Source: Terrimonas sp.
GTDB lineage: Bacteria; Bacteroidota; Bacteroidia; Chitinophagales; Chitinophagaceae
Reading direction: 5' to 3'
Assembly (NCBI RefSeq): GCF_003075435.1
Contig: NZ_QCZJ01000005.1
Location: 124,001 to 188,000 of the forward strand
DNA: 64,000 bases
Shown: piece by piece, positions 52,901-62,871 of the stretch
How positions within the stretch are numbered: the first letter of the stretch is position 1
How the letters are laid out: the number at the start of each line of letters is the position of its first letter
The notes under the pieces: generated by a model
Seen by the model: only the letters and a program-made list of their open reading frames with translations
What the model was told of the DNA's origin: nothing
Databases searched by the model: none
Program-made: the position numbers and the translations under genes

Positions 52901-53842
52901 GTGACAACTAAGCATTTAACCGGACTGATTGCAGCACCATTCACGCCAATGCATGCAGACGGAACACTGAACAATGCCATTATACCTCAATATTATTCAT
53001 CGCTTAAGCACAATAACGTTACAGGCGCTTTTATCTGTGGTTCCACAGGCGAAGGTGTTTCGCTTACGCTTGCCGAAAAAAAAGAAATAATAACCGCATG
53101 GGCGGATTGCACAAAGGCTGATCCGGATTTTAAAGTGATGACTTTACTCGGAGGCACCTGCATTGCAGATTGTAAAGAACTGGCAGTATATGCACATAAA
53201 GCTGGCTTATATGGTGTTTCGTTTACAGCACCCAACTATTTTAAACCGGCTAATGTGCAAATGTTAGCACAGTGCTGCGCAGAAATAGCGGCTGCAGTGC
53301 CTGCTATGCCGTTTTATTATTACCACATCCCTGTATTAACAGGCGTAAACTTTGCCATGTATGATCTGCTGAAAGCGGTAGACGGTAAGATCCCCAATTT
53401 TGCGGGTATCAAATACACACATGAAGATTTTATGGATTTTCTATCCTGCCTTCTTTTCAATAACAAAAAATATGATATGCTTTGGGGCAGAGATGAAAAT
53501 ATGCTGCCTGCTTTATCTATTGGTGCAAAAGGAGCAGTAGGCAGTACCTACAACTACGCTGCACCGTTATATCACCAGCTTATACAGGCTTTTGAGCTTG
53601 GTAAACTGGAGGAAGCAGCCCAATTGCAGGAGCAGTCTGTTGAAATGATAAGGCTGCTTGGCAAATACGGCGGCATTGCTGCCGGTAAAGCATACATGAA
53701 GTTGATTGGTTTGGATTGCGGCGAATTTCGCCTGCCGGTAAAGAATATGAGTAATGAGGATTTTGCAAAATTCAGAAAAGACACAGAAGCTATTCACTTT
53801 TCTTCATATAGTTCAAAAAACACTAAATCAGTGAGCCAATAG
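52901..53842 (+). CDS. nanA: N-acetylneuraminate lyase
   Basis: 313 residues, DapA/NanA fold, with GTG as start codon. Motifs are CGSTGEGVSLTLAEK (GSTGE 47-51), a catalytic Tyr in YYYHIP (Tyr141) and the Schiff-base Lys171 in GIKYTHED. The YYYHIPxxTG form and the GRDE block fit sialic-acid lyase better than dihydrodipicolinate synthase. It splits Neu5Ac into ManNAc and pyruvate in the cytoplasm. The mutarotase follows after 5 nt. The gene lies behind the terminator and REP pair, so it may also have its own weak promoter. Confidence 0.92.
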   Translation: MTTKHLTGLIAAPFTPMHADGTLNNAIIPQYYSSLKHNNVTGAFICGSTGEGVSLTLAEKKEIITAWADCTKADPDFKVMTLLGGTCIADCKELAVYAHKAGLYGVSFTAPNYFKPANVQMLAQCCAEIAAAVPAMPFYYYHIPVLTGVNFAMYDLLKAVDGKIPNFAGIKYTHEDFMDFLSCLLFNNKKYDMLWGRDENMLPALSIGAKGAVGSTYNYAAPLYHQLIQAFELGKLEEAAQLQEQSVEMIRLLGKYGGIAAGKAYMKLIGLDCGEFRLPVKNMSNEDFAKFRKDTEAIHFSSYSSKNTKSVSQ

Positions 53843-53847
53843 ATATA

Positions 53848-54999
53848 ATGAAACGATTGTCCATATTGCTATCTGTCATCATAATTTTTTTTATGAATTG
53901 TTCTGTAACAGAAGAAAAAGCTGTATCTATATCTGACTGGAAAAAATTGGCTTCACTCACGGCTTTAGGCAAAAGCGGTGTTGCCGCTCCTGTAGCAGGT
54001 ATATCAAACAATGTGCTGATTGCAGGTGGTGGTGCTGATTTTCCGGAAGCTTTGCCCTGGCTGGGCGGTAAGAAAAAATACTACGATGAAGTATTCATTT
54101 ATGAGATGAAGGCAGATACGCTTATACAAAAAAGCAAGTCGTTTACGCTGAGCAATGCTGTTGCCTATGCAGCAAATTGCTCCACCGGTAATGCCTTAAT
54201 ATATGCAGGAGGAGAAAATGAAAACGGCATCAGCAATAAAGTTTTTGAATTAAGCTGGAATAATGATGCCGGTGAATTGAAGATAACAGGTTTGCCCGAT
54301 TTACCACTTGCGCTTACTAATGCAGGCATGGTTGCCTGCAACGATCAGTTGATTATTGGCGGCGGAGAAACCGCAACTGAAACATCAGCCAAATGTTTTT
54401 CACTGAATCTTAAAGATATCGCAAGCGGATGGAAAGAGCTGGCACAGATACCAAAACCTGTTTCTCACATGGTGATGGCATTGCAGTCAGTGGATGGTAA
54501 TGATTATATATATCTTTTAGGAGGACGCTGTAAAAAGGAAACCGGCATCAGTGATTTGTATGATGATGTGTATGCGCTGGACATAAAGAAAAACAAATGG
54601 GAAAAGAAACCAGGCTTACCTTATGCCCTTACAGCAGGAACCGGTATCAGGCTGAATGATGAATGCATTGCTTTATTAGGTGGTGATACCGGGGAAACCT
54701 TTCATCAGTCAGAATTATTAAGCGCTGCCATTAAAGCTGAAAAGGATACCAGCCGACTTGCACAATTGAATAAGGAACGTATCGCTCTTTTAAACACTCA
54801 CCCGGGCTTTAGCAGAAGGATATTGATATATAACAGCCGCACGGGTATTTGTATGGAAGAAGATTCACTACCTTTTCAAACACCGGTAACAACAACTGCC
54901 TTTGTATGGAATAAGAAAATTTTAATACCAGGAGGAGAAATAAGAGCAGGTGTACGCACGCCGGATATATGGTCTGCATCCATCAACAATAAAAATTAA
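53848..54999 (+). CDS. nanM: N-acetylneuraminate mutarotase/epimerase, Kelch-type lipoprotein
   Basis: 383 residues with lipobox FFMNC (Cys 16). Kelch-like propeller repeats with glycine pairs (VLIAGGGADFPEALPWLGGKK, LIYAGGENENG, LIIGGGETATETS, IYLLGGRCKKETG, CIALLGGDTGETF, ILIPGGEI). The N-terminal GGGADFP block is the YjhT/NanM signature. It converts alpha- to beta-Neu5Ac outside the cytoplasm and helps uptake. Its stop overlaps the permease start (TAATG). Confidence 0.92.
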   Translation: MKRLSILLSVIIIFFMNCSVTEEKAVSISDWKKLASLTALGKSGVAAPVAGISNNVLIAGGGADFPEALPWLGGKKKYYDEVFIYEMKADTLIQKSKSFTLSNAVAYAANCSTGNALIYAGGENENGISNKVFELSWNNDAGELKITGLPDLPLALTNAGMVACNDQLIIGGGETATETSAKCFSLNLKDIASGWKELAQIPKPVSHMVMALQSVDGNDYIYLLGGRCKKETGISDLYDDVYALDIKKNKWEKKPGLPYALTAGTGIRLNDECIALLGGDTGETFHQSELLSAAIKAEKDTSRLAQLNKERIALLNTHPGFSRRILIYNSRTGICMEEDSLPFQTPVTTTAFVWNKKILIPGGEIRAGVRTPDIWSASINNKN

Positions 55000-56231
55000 T
55001 GATGAATTCAAAAAGATACCCGTGGATGGTGGTTGGTTTGCTATGGGTAGTAGCATTGCTGAACTATATGGACCGGCAAATGCTTTCTACCATGAAGCCC
55101 TCTATGCAGGTGGATATTGCCGAGCTGCAGTCAGCTACCAATTTCGGGTACCTGATGGCAGTGTTCTTATGGATATATGGGCTGATGAGTCCTGTATCGG
55201 GTATCATTGCAGACAGAATGAACCGGAAATGGCTGATCGTGGTGAGCCTGTTCGTATGGTCTGCCGTAACATTTATGATGGGCTATGCTACGAGCTTTCA
55301 GCAGTTATACTGGCTTCGTGCAGTAATGGGCATTAGTGAGGCATTATATATTCCTGCAGGACTTTCTTTAATAGCAGATTATCACAGTGATAAAACAAGA
55401 TCGCTCGCTATTGGCATACACATGACAGGGTTGTATATGGGGCAGGCCTTAGGCGGATTTGGAGCAACCATTGCTGATAAATATTCGTGGCAGGAAACTT
55501 TTCATTCATTTGGGCTGATCGGCGTTGTATATGCGGTTATACTTGTTTTCTTCCTGAAAGAATATAAACGCCCGGCGTTGATTGCAGATGATAATGTTCC
55601 AAATAAAAAACCTTCTTTATTCAAAGGACTGGCAGTGTTGTTATCTAATATTTCATTCTGGGTAATACTGATGTATTTTGCAATCCCCAGTTTACCCGGC
55701 TGGGGTGTAAAAAACTGGTTGCCTACACTGTTCTCAGAAAATCTTCATATAGATATGGCAACAGCCGGACCCATGTCTACGATCACTATTGCTGCGTCAT
55801 CATTTCTTGGCGTCATCTTTGGCGGCATATTATCCGACAGGTGGGTACAAAAAAATATGCGCGGCAGGGTATTTACAAGCGCTATTGGTATTGCCTTAAC
55901 TATTCCGGCATTATTATTTATCGGCTTTGGCAATTCCACATTCAGTGTAGTGAGCGCTGCGCTTTGTTTTGGCTTTGGCTTTGGTATGTTTGATGCCAAC
56001 AATATGCCGCTGGTATGCCAGTTTGTGCAGCCGCAATACCGTGCCACGGCCTATGGACTGATGAATATGACCGGGGTATTTGCCGGTGCATTTATAACTG
56101 ACCTGTTGGGTAAATCTACCGACGAGGGAAACCTGGGAAAAGATTTTGCCATGCTTTCCGTTGTGGTGCTTGTAGCGCTGGTTATACAACTCAGTATGCT
56201 GCGTCCCAAAACGGAGACGCAGAAATTATAG
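54999..56231 (+). CDS. nanT: MFS sialic-acid permease
   Basis: 410 residues with about twelve membrane segments. ALLNYMDRQMLSTMKP (helix 1) and GIIADRMNRKWLIVVSLFVWS (loop 2-3 and helix 3) are typical of the anion:cation symporter (ACS) branch of MFS. In Bacteroides such proteins encoded between lyase and epimerase genes carry Neu5Ac. Two ATGs are adjacent (54999, 55002). Transport of free Neu5Ac across the inner membrane is inferred from position and family. Confidence 0.88.
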   Translation: MMNSKRYPWMVVGLLWVVALLNYMDRQMLSTMKPSMQVDIAELQSATNFGYLMAVFLWIYGLMSPVSGIIADRMNRKWLIVVSLFVWSAVTFMMGYATSFQQLYWLRAVMGISEALYIPAGLSLIADYHSDKTRSLAIGIHMTGLYMGQALGGFGATIADKYSWQETFHSFGLIGVVYAVILVFFLKEYKRPALIADDNVPNKKPSLFKGLAVLLSNISFWVILMYFAIPSLPGWGVKNWLPTLFSENLHIDMATAGPMSTITIAASSFLGVIFGGILSDRWVQKNMRGRVFTSAIGIALTIPALLFIGFGNSTFSVVSAALCFGFGFGMFDANNMPLVCQFVQPQYRATAYGLMNMTGVFAGAFITDLLGKSTDEGNLGKDFAMLSVVVLVALVIQLSMLRPKTETQKL

Positions 56232-56248
56232 CTTGTAAAAAATATGAC

Positions 56249-57814
56249 ATGAAAAGAATTGCTTTATTTCGGTTATTCATTACTGTTATTTGTACCTGCG
56301 CGGCATCTTTCATTGTATGCGCACAAAATGACGGGGTATTCAGTATTACAGCCTCCATAGTAAAAACGCCGGTGATGATCGGGGTTAAAGCAAGTCCCTT
56401 AACCCAATTAGATATTACGGTACCAACCGGAAGTAAAGGAGTCTCTATTCAAAAAATATTGTATACACTGAATAAAGAAGCGCTGGTTGCATTTGAAAAA
56501 ATTGAAGTATACGCCACAGGGCCTTTACAGGATTTTAATACCAGCCGGCGCTTTGCGTCTGTGGTACCTTCTTCCATTTCAGGCGAAATTCCATTTAACA
56601 TCACCTTGCCTGCAGGTAAGCATCGCCTGTGGGTGAGCGCTACAGCAAAACCAGGGGCAAATATGGATGCTATAATAGAAGCAAGGGTAACACAGGTGGT
56701 AACCGATAAAAAGATATACACTATCGCAAAAGAAATTTCTTCTTTTAAAAAGCATACAGGCATAGCCATACGCAAAAAAGGAGATGATAAAGTGAACACG
56801 TATCGGATACCCGGCATAGTGAGTACAGACAAAGGAACTCTGCTGGCTGTATATGATATACGATATAACAATTCAAAAGATCTACCTGAAAATATTGATG
56901 TTGGTTTAAGCCGCAGCACAGATGGCGGCAGAACCTGGGAGCCTATGAAAATCATTATGGATATGGGAGAGCCACATGAGAACAATGGTATTGGCGATCC
57001 TGCAATTTTATTTGATCCTGTAACAAAGAAAACCTGGGTAGCTGCATTATGGAGTAAGGGAAATCGTTCTATTGCAGGCTCTGAGCCGGGCTTGTCGCCT
57101 GATACAACCGGGCAGTTTGTATTGGCAAGCAGCGATGATGACGGGCTTACCTGGTCAGCCCCTATAAATATTACGGCGCAGGTAAAGAACCCTGTATGGC
57201 ATTTGTATTTCCAGGGGCCGGGAAGCGGTATAGCCATGCAAAACGGAACGCTGGTTTTTCCTTCACAATACTGGGATGAGCAACAAAAGCCCGGCATTCC
57301 GCATTCGGCAATTATATATAGTGAAGATCGTGGAAACACATGGAAGAGTGGCATCGGCGCCAAATCAAATACAACCGAAAGCCAGGTTGTAGAAACAACT
57401 CCCGGCACCTTGATGCTGAATATGCGTGATAATCTCGGCAAATTCAGAAGCGTAGCTACTACCACTGATATGGGAAAAACATGGAAAGAACATGCTACTT
57501 CCCGCAGCGCATTGGCAGACCCTGTTTGCATGGGCAGCTTTATTAAGACAAACATACCTGTGAAAGGAAAAATGAAAGATGTATTGTTCTTCAGCAATCC
57601 CAATACCGCCCTGGAAAGATATAATATGACGATTAAGGCAAGTCTTGATTTGGGTGAAAGCTGGTTGCCGGTAAATGAAACATTAATAGATGAAAATGAA
57701 TGTTACGGCTATTCTTCTCTGGTAAAAATTGATGACAATACTATCGGCATGCTGTATGAAGGACGGGGTGATCTGTATTTCGTACGTATACCCATAACCG
57801 AAATTATTAAATAA
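56249..57814 (+). CDS. nanH: Exo-alpha-sialidase, GH33
   Basis: 521 residues with a signal peptide (to about 25). An N-terminal beta domain (about 30-165, GVSIQKILYTL and AGKHRLWVSA) precedes the propeller. The arginine motif YRIPG (185-189) and four Asp boxes (SRSTDGGRTWEP, ASSDDDGLTWSAP, YSEDRGNTWKSG, TTDMGKTWKEH) are present, with an ETTPGTLMLNMRD segment in the active-site region. It cleaves terminal sialic acid from glycoconjugates. It is placed within the catabolic operon, 17 nt after the permease. Confidence 0.95.
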   Translation: MKRIALFRLFITVICTCAASFIVCAQNDGVFSITASIVKTPVMIGVKASPLTQLDITVPTGSKGVSIQKILYTLNKEALVAFEKIEVYATGPLQDFNTSRRFASVVPSSISGEIPFNITLPAGKHRLWVSATAKPGANMDAIIEARVTQVVTDKKIYTIAKEISSFKKHTGIAIRKKGDDKVNTYRIPGIVSTDKGTLLAVYDIRYNNSKDLPENIDVGLSRSTDGGRTWEPMKIIMDMGEPHENNGIGDPAILFDPVTKKTWVAALWSKGNRSIAGSEPGLSPDTTGQFVLASSDDDGLTWSAPINITAQVKNPVWHLYFQGPGSGIAMQNGTLVFPSQYWDEQQKPGIPHSAIIYSEDRGNTWKSGIGAKSNTTESQVVETTPGTLMLNMRDNLGKFRSVATTTDMGKTWKEHATSRSALADPVCMGSFIKTNIPVKGKMKDVLFFSNPNTALERYNMTIKASLDLGESWLPVNETLIDENECYGYSSLVKIDDNTIGMLYEGRGDLYFVRIPITEIIK

Positions 57815-57822
57815 ATGTAGCA

Positions 57823-59004
57823 ATGGCATATACTGCAAAGTATCTCCGTACATTAAAAGATTTTTATAAAGACAAACTTTTAAATAATACGGTTCCTTTC
57901 TGGTTTCCGCGTTCTGTGGATGAAGTATATGGGGGTTTTTTATTGATGCGTGATGCAGACGGTTCATTAATAGATGATGACAAGGCCGTGTGGATACAGG
58001 GCAGGGCTACCTGGCTGTTGTCAACATTATATAATACCATAGAAAAAAAGGAAGAATGGCTGGCTGCCGCACAGTCAGGATATGAGTTCCTCAATAAATA
58101 TTGCTTTGATACAGATGGTCAAATGTTTTTTCATGTAACCCGCGATGGGCAACCTATCCGCAAACGCAGGTATTTTTTTTCTGAAACTTTTTATGTTATT
58201 GCCGCCGCAGCTTATGCAAAAGCCGGTGGTGACGAAACAGCAGCACAAAATGCAAGACGTATTTTCGGTGATTGTATTGCTTATGCCACCGGGAAAAAAA
58301 CACTGCCGTCAAAGTTTGCGAGTACACGCCCTTCAAAAGGCATTGGTGTACCGATGATCATGATGAACACTGCGCAGCAATTAAGAGAGACAATTGGTGA
58401 TGAGCGTTGCGATGAATGGATCATGAAATGGATTGATGAAATTGAACGCGATTTTGTTAAGGATGATATCCGTTGTGTAATGGAGCAGGTGTCACCTGAA
58501 GGAAAAATTATTGATCATATTGATGGCAGAACCCTGAATCCGGGTCATGCTATAGAAGGCGCATGGTTTATCCTGCACGAAGCAAAATACAGGAACAATG
58601 ATCAGCGCCTTATTGATCTTGGCTGCCGCATATTGGATTATATGTGGGAGAGGGGATGGGATAAGGAGCATGGCGGCATATTATACTTTCGTGATGTATA
58701 CAATAAGCCTGTGCAGGAATACTGGCAGGATATGAAATTCTGGTGGCCGCATAATGAAACCATTATCGCCACATTGCTGGCCTATCAGCTTACCGGCAAT
58801 GAGAAATATGCGCAATGGCATAAGCTGGTGCATGATTATGCCTATAGTCATTTTGCAGATAAGGAATATGGTGAGTGGTTCGGGTATCTTCACCGGGACG
58901 GTAGTATTGCCCAGACAGCTAAGGGGAATCTATTTAAAGGCCCATTTCATTTACCGCGGCAGGAATGGTATTGTTACAAAATGCTTGAAACAGATGTAGG
59001 ATAG
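57823..59004 (+). CDS. N-acylglucosamine 2-epimerase (AGE type)
   Basis: 393 residues, alpha6/alpha6 barrel. Marks: WLLSTLYNTIEKKEEWL, FSETFYVIAAAAYAKAGG, NPGHAIEGAWFILHE (with a catalytic-region His), WWPHNETIIATLLAYQLTG and GEWFGYLHRDG. It interconverts ManNAc and GlcNAc, the next step after the lyase, as in the Bacteroides-type pathway that needs no ManNAc kinase. It follows the sialidase by 8 nt and precedes the esterase by 3 nt. Confidence 0.93.
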   Translation: MAYTAKYLRTLKDFYKDKLLNNTVPFWFPRSVDEVYGGFLLMRDADGSLIDDDKAVWIQGRATWLLSTLYNTIEKKEEWLAAAQSGYEFLNKYCFDTDGQMFFHVTRDGQPIRKRRYFFSETFYVIAAAAYAKAGGDETAAQNARRIFGDCIAYATGKKTLPSKFASTRPSKGIGVPMIMMNTAQQLRETIGDERCDEWIMKWIDEIERDFVKDDIRCVMEQVSPEGKIIDHIDGRTLNPGHAIEGAWFILHEAKYRNNDQRLIDLGCRILDYMWERGWDKEHGGILYFRDVYNKPVQEYWQDMKFWWPHNETIIATLLAYQLTGNEKYAQWHKLVHDYAYSHFADKEYGEWFGYLHRDGSIAQTAKGNLFKGPFHLPRQEWYCYKMLETDVG

Positions 59005-59007
59005 ATC

Positions 59008-60507
59008 ATGAAATACTTTATGCTGTTTATCGTTTTGCTGCCATTGCAATTGCTGGCACAATTACAGCTTGCGCCAGTATTTTCAAGCAATATGGTTTTG
59101 CAGCGCGACCAGCCTGTACATATATGGGGCGTTGCAAAGCCCGGAGAGCGCATTGTGGTTTCATTCTATAATCAACAATTCCAGGCGATAGCAGGAGGCG
59201 ATTCCTCCTGGAGTATAACATTGCAAAAATATACCGCAGATCATCAGTCACAACAGCTAACTGTATGCTCTGCAGGGGAGACAATAATGCTTAAAAATAT
59301 TCTTATTGGAGATGTATGGGTTTGTATCGGTCAATCGAATATGGAGTGGCCGATGCAGAGTGAGTTGCATTATAAAGAACAAACCGGTAAAGCTCAATTA
59401 CCAAACTTACGTTTTTTCAATCCCACCTATGCCGGTAAAAATATTTACGCGGCAGTTTTTCCTGATTCAATAGCGAAACGTTTAACGGCAAAAGATTTTT
59501 ACAGCGGTGAATGGCAAAGTTCCGACAGCAATACTTTTAAGAACATGAGCGCTGTAGCCTGGTATTTCGGTAAAACCGTTTTGTCGGAAACGGATGTGCC
59601 ACAGGGTTTGATCAATCTGTCAATTGGCGGAGCACCGTTGGAAACATTCATCAGTGTAGAAGCCATGAAGCAACATCCTTTGTTTTCTGCAAAAGTAAAA
59701 GGCGACTGGCTAACCAATGCTGCTATGCCAACATGGGTTAAACAACGGGGAAAAGAAAATGTAGACGATCTTGAAGATGCGCCATCTGATGCATTGGGAA
59801 AAAATCATGGCTATAAACCCGGATTTGCATTTGCCGCCGGTATAGAACCTATACTGCAAATGCCTGTGAAGGGGATTCTTTGCTACCAGGGCGAAAGCAA
59901 TGCGCAGGAAATAGAAAGGGTGATGGAGTATAACGCATTACAGGCTTTACTTGTTGAAGATTACAGGGCGAAATGGAAAATCCCGGAGTTGCCATTTTAT
60001 TATGTACAGTTATCTTCAATAGACAGCGCCCGGTATAAAAGTCAATTATGGCCGCAGTTCAGAAACGAGCAGCGCCGGTTTATGAGCTTAGTAAAAAATA
60101 CAGGCATGGCGGTATCAAGTGATATCGGCGATTCAGGCAGTGTACATCCCTTAAATAAAAAAGATGTAGGAGAGCGGCTGGCAAAATGGGCGCTTCATGA
60201 TATGTATAAAAAAAAGATGCTTCCTTCCGGTCCTATCCCTGTAAAGGCAGTCTTTCGCGGTGGTAATGTAGCAGTATATTTTAAATATACCGGCAAGGAA
60301 TTAACCACTTTTAATCAGGCTCCGTTAAAAGGATTTACTACTAATACCGATCTGCATGCTGCTGCCACTATCCATCGCCGTAAGATTATTATAAAAACAA
60401 ATCAGAGACCTCATTATGTATATTATGGATGGTCGCCGTACACTGATGCCAATCTGATGAATGCCGAAAATCTTCCGGCGTCTACTTTCAGTTTGGAAGT
60501 AAAGTAG
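59008..60507 (+). CDS. Sialate O-acetylesterase, SGNH type
   Basis: 499 residues with a signal peptide (MKYFMLFIVLLPLQLLAQ). SGNH blocks: nucleophile Ser in CIGQSNMEWPMQSE (about 108-121), Asn/Gly in LINLSIGGAPLETF, GILCYQGESNAQE and a C-terminal SGSVHPLNKKDVGERLA with the catalytic His. It removes O-acetyl groups from sialic acid so that the sialidase and lyase can work. It is the last gene of the tightly packed operon; 212 nt separate it from GH110, with no clear terminator. Confidence 0.92.
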   Translation: MKYFMLFIVLLPLQLLAQLQLAPVFSSNMVLQRDQPVHIWGVAKPGERIVVSFYNQQFQAIAGGDSSWSITLQKYTADHQSQQLTVCSAGETIMLKNILIGDVWVCIGQSNMEWPMQSELHYKEQTGKAQLPNLRFFNPTYAGKNIYAAVFPDSIAKRLTAKDFYSGEWQSSDSNTFKNMSAVAWYFGKTVLSETDVPQGLINLSIGGAPLETFISVEAMKQHPLFSAKVKGDWLTNAAMPTWVKQRGKENVDDLEDAPSDALGKNHGYKPGFAFAAGIEPILQMPVKGILCYQGESNAQEIERVMEYNALQALLVEDYRAKWKIPELPFYYVQLSSIDSARYKSQLWPQFRNEQRRFMSLVKNTGMAVSSDIGDSGSVHPLNKKDVGERLAKWALHDMYKKKMLPSGPIPVKAVFRGGNVAVYFKYTGKELTTFNQAPLKGFTTNTDLHAAATIHRRKIIIKTNQRPHYVYYGWSPYTDANLMNAENLPASTFSLEVK

Positions 60508-60719
60508 GTGATATTGCAGACTAGTAGCCTTTTTTGAAAGACAAACCATGTAGAAAGCTATATATCAGGTGTATCTGGTATCTTGCTGAATTTTCCTTCA
60601 ATCTCTTTTATATAAAGACCCGGAATTAAGAAAATTACAGGATATTTATTGACGCTTATTGTAAAGCATTTGATGTAGCCGTATGGTATCGATTCAAAAT
60701 CCCCTATAACTTATACCGG

Positions 60720-62522
60720 ATGAAAATTTTTTTTACACTGCTTTTTCTTTTTGCTGCTATCGCCAATGCACAAACGATTCATGTTACCGATTACGGCGTG
60801 CAGCCCAATAGTTTTGCCGATGCTACAGGAGGAGTGCAAAAAGCAATTGAAGATTGCCGTAAGCATGGTCAATCCACTATCGTTTTCCCGGAAGGCAGGT
60901 ATGATTTTTGGACGGATAATGCCGTTGAAACCAGGTATTATATCAGCAATACTTCTTCGGAGATAGAAGTGCCGGAAAAGAAACAACGGGCAGGTCTTTT
61001 TTTTAAGAATCTTAAAAATATAACCATTGAAGCAAACAATGCTGTTTTTGTATTTCATGGTAAGATGATCACCTGGGTGATCGACAGCTGTGAAAATATA
61101 AGCATCAGGAATGTTTCAGTAAACTATGAACGCCCGGGCATGTCGGAAATGACCATCAAAGCAATAACACCAACCTCTGTTACGGCGGCTATTCATCCTG
61201 ATTCAAAATTTGCCATCATCAACGGAAAACTGGAATGGTACGGAGAGAAATGGATAACCCGCAATTTCCATGCGGTGCTGGTGCGCCCGGAAGAAGGAAC
61301 ATTGTTTTACAGCAACTGGGCTCCATTCTTAAATAGCAAGGCGGAAGTAATTGCGCCACTTACCGTGCAATTCACCGGCGATTTTTCAACCATTAAAGCA
61401 AGGCCCGGAGATGTGCTTACCGTACGCGACCGCTACCGGGATTATGTTGGCGTGTTCCATAACCGTTCAAAAAATATCAGCCTTTTTAATGTGAAAATGC
61501 ATTCCATGCACGGACTTGGCATTGTTTCGCAGTTTTGCGAAAATCTTTCTTACGACAGTGTTTTTGTTGAGCCGGCGGCAGGCAGGATGATCGCTTCTTC
61601 GGCCGATGGTATGCATTTTTCCGGCTGTAAAGGACAGATCACTATTAACCATTGCAGGTTCCGGGGTATGCACGATGACCCTGTTAATGTGCATGGCACG
61701 CATTTGAAGGTAACGGAAATTATTTCCCCGGTTAAATTGAAGCTCCGCTTCATGCACCACCAAACATATGGTTTCCCCGCGTTTGCTGCCGGCGATAGCG
61801 TAGCCTTTTTACATGCAGCAGCCTTGCAGATATTTGGTACAGGTGTAGTAAGATCTGCCAGCCTTATTAGTGAAAGGGAAATGATAGTGGAGATGCAGCA
61901 ACCTTTTACGGATAAGCTTAAAGAAGGCGATGCCCTGGAAAATATTACATGGACACCTTCGCTTACCATCCAAAATTCAAGGTTTGAAGGCACTAATACA
62001 CGCGGCACTTTAGTAACCACGCGCCGTAAGGTTTTAATTGAAAACAATGTGTATTACCGCACTGGTATGAACGCTGTACTTATAGGAAATGATGCTTCGG
62101 ACTGGTACGAATCAGGTCCTGTAACAGATGTTACGATCCGCAATAATCAATTTATTGAATGCGGGTATAACTCCGGCAGCAATAACTATATCATCAATAT
62201 CAGTCCTGAGGCCCAGGTACTGGAGAAGGGGTATTATGTGCATCGTAATATAAAAATTGAGAATAATTATTTTAAAGTATACGACTACCCGGTGCTGCGG
62301 GCATATAGCACAAAAGAGCTGGTTTTTAGTAATAACACAATTGAAAGATCTGATTTTATGACGGCAGGTAATAAAAGACCTTCCTTTCGTTTAATTGCCT
62401 GCACAGCGGTAAAGATTGATAAGAATATATTTAAAGATGATGAGCCTGAGATCGAGGTAGAAAAAATGAAAAGAAAAGATGTGAGAACAGATATTAAAAA
62501 GGTTTTGAGCGATGTGCAATAA
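60720..62522 (+). CDS. GH110 alpha-1,3-galactosidase
   Basis: 600 residues with a signal peptide (MKIFFTLLFLFAAIANA). A right-handed parallel beta-helix: HVTDYGVQPNSFADAT at the start, VEPAAGRMIASSADGMHFSGCKG, RGMHDDPVNVHGTHL (about 315-329, with probable catalytic Asp pair) and LRFMHHQTYGFPAF. These are the signatures of GH110 enzymes that release alpha-1,3-linked galactose from linear B or blood-group-B glycans. The association with the sialidase operon suggests stripping of animal-type glycan caps. The promoter is not obvious. Confidence 0.88.
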   Translation: MKIFFTLLFLFAAIANAQTIHVTDYGVQPNSFADATGGVQKAIEDCRKHGQSTIVFPEGRYDFWTDNAVETRYYISNTSSEIEVPEKKQRAGLFFKNLKNITIEANNAVFVFHGKMITWVIDSCENISIRNVSVNYERPGMSEMTIKAITPTSVTAAIHPDSKFAIINGKLEWYGEKWITRNFHAVLVRPEEGTLFYSNWAPFLNSKAEVIAPLTVQFTGDFSTIKARPGDVLTVRDRYRDYVGVFHNRSKNISLFNVKMHSMHGLGIVSQFCENLSYDSVFVEPAAGRMIASSADGMHFSGCKGQITINHCRFRGMHDDPVNVHGTHLKVTEIISPVKLKLRFMHHQTYGFPAFAAGDSVAFLHAAALQIFGTGVVRSASLISEREMIVEMQQPFTDKLKEGDALENITWTPSLTIQNSRFEGTNTRGTLVTTRRKVLIENNVYYRTGMNAVLIGNDASDWYESGPVTDVTIRNNQFIECGYNSGSNNYIINISPEAQVLEKGYYVHRNIKIENNYFKVYDYPVLRAYSTKELVFSNNTIERSDFMTAGNKRPSFRLIACTAVKIDKNIFKDDEPEIEVEKMKRKDVRTDIKKVLSDVQ

Positions 62523-62560
62523 AGGTTGCTAACCGGAGCGCGAAAGTTCCCACGAAGCTT

Positions 62561-62722
62561 CTCCTTCGGGTAATATGCGTGGGCAGAGCTCTGCGGCAGA
62601 TGGGAATCAAAGATTGTAATTAAAACGCTTACCATATAAGGAAGATGTGGGAGGAGCGATGAATATACATCGCGGAGTTCAGCTTATATACAAAAGACCT
62701 GGAGTTGAAATGCTGCTGAGAA
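62561..62722 (-). repeat. Dispersed intergenic repeat, copy 3 (inverted)
   Basis: The reverse complement aligns over about 160 bp with 44796-44959 and in its central part with 14457-14605: tggtaagcgttttaatta, atctttgattc, ctgccgc.gag, cccgaaggag. It lies 39 nt after the GH110 stop. It occupies part of the 733-nt gap up to the GDPD gene; the rest holds the TMEM175-like remnant. Confidence 0.78.
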
Positions 62723-62871
62723 CGAAAGTTGCCTTCGGTATTAATAGTAAAGCCGTAGTTTGCATAATCAATTACCACTGACACAACTGCATGGAATTTT
62801 TTCTTTATTTTACCGGATAATTCATTTTGCATGAAAGAAAGTATGGAAAACCACCATCACCCTGATAGAGG

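Noticed and set aside
56449-57603. Long antisense open frame (384 codons) across the sialidase gene
   Set aside because: The plus strand has a complete GH33 protein with signal peptide, YRIPG and Asp boxes. The antisense frame has no recognisable domain and is a codon-usage shadow.
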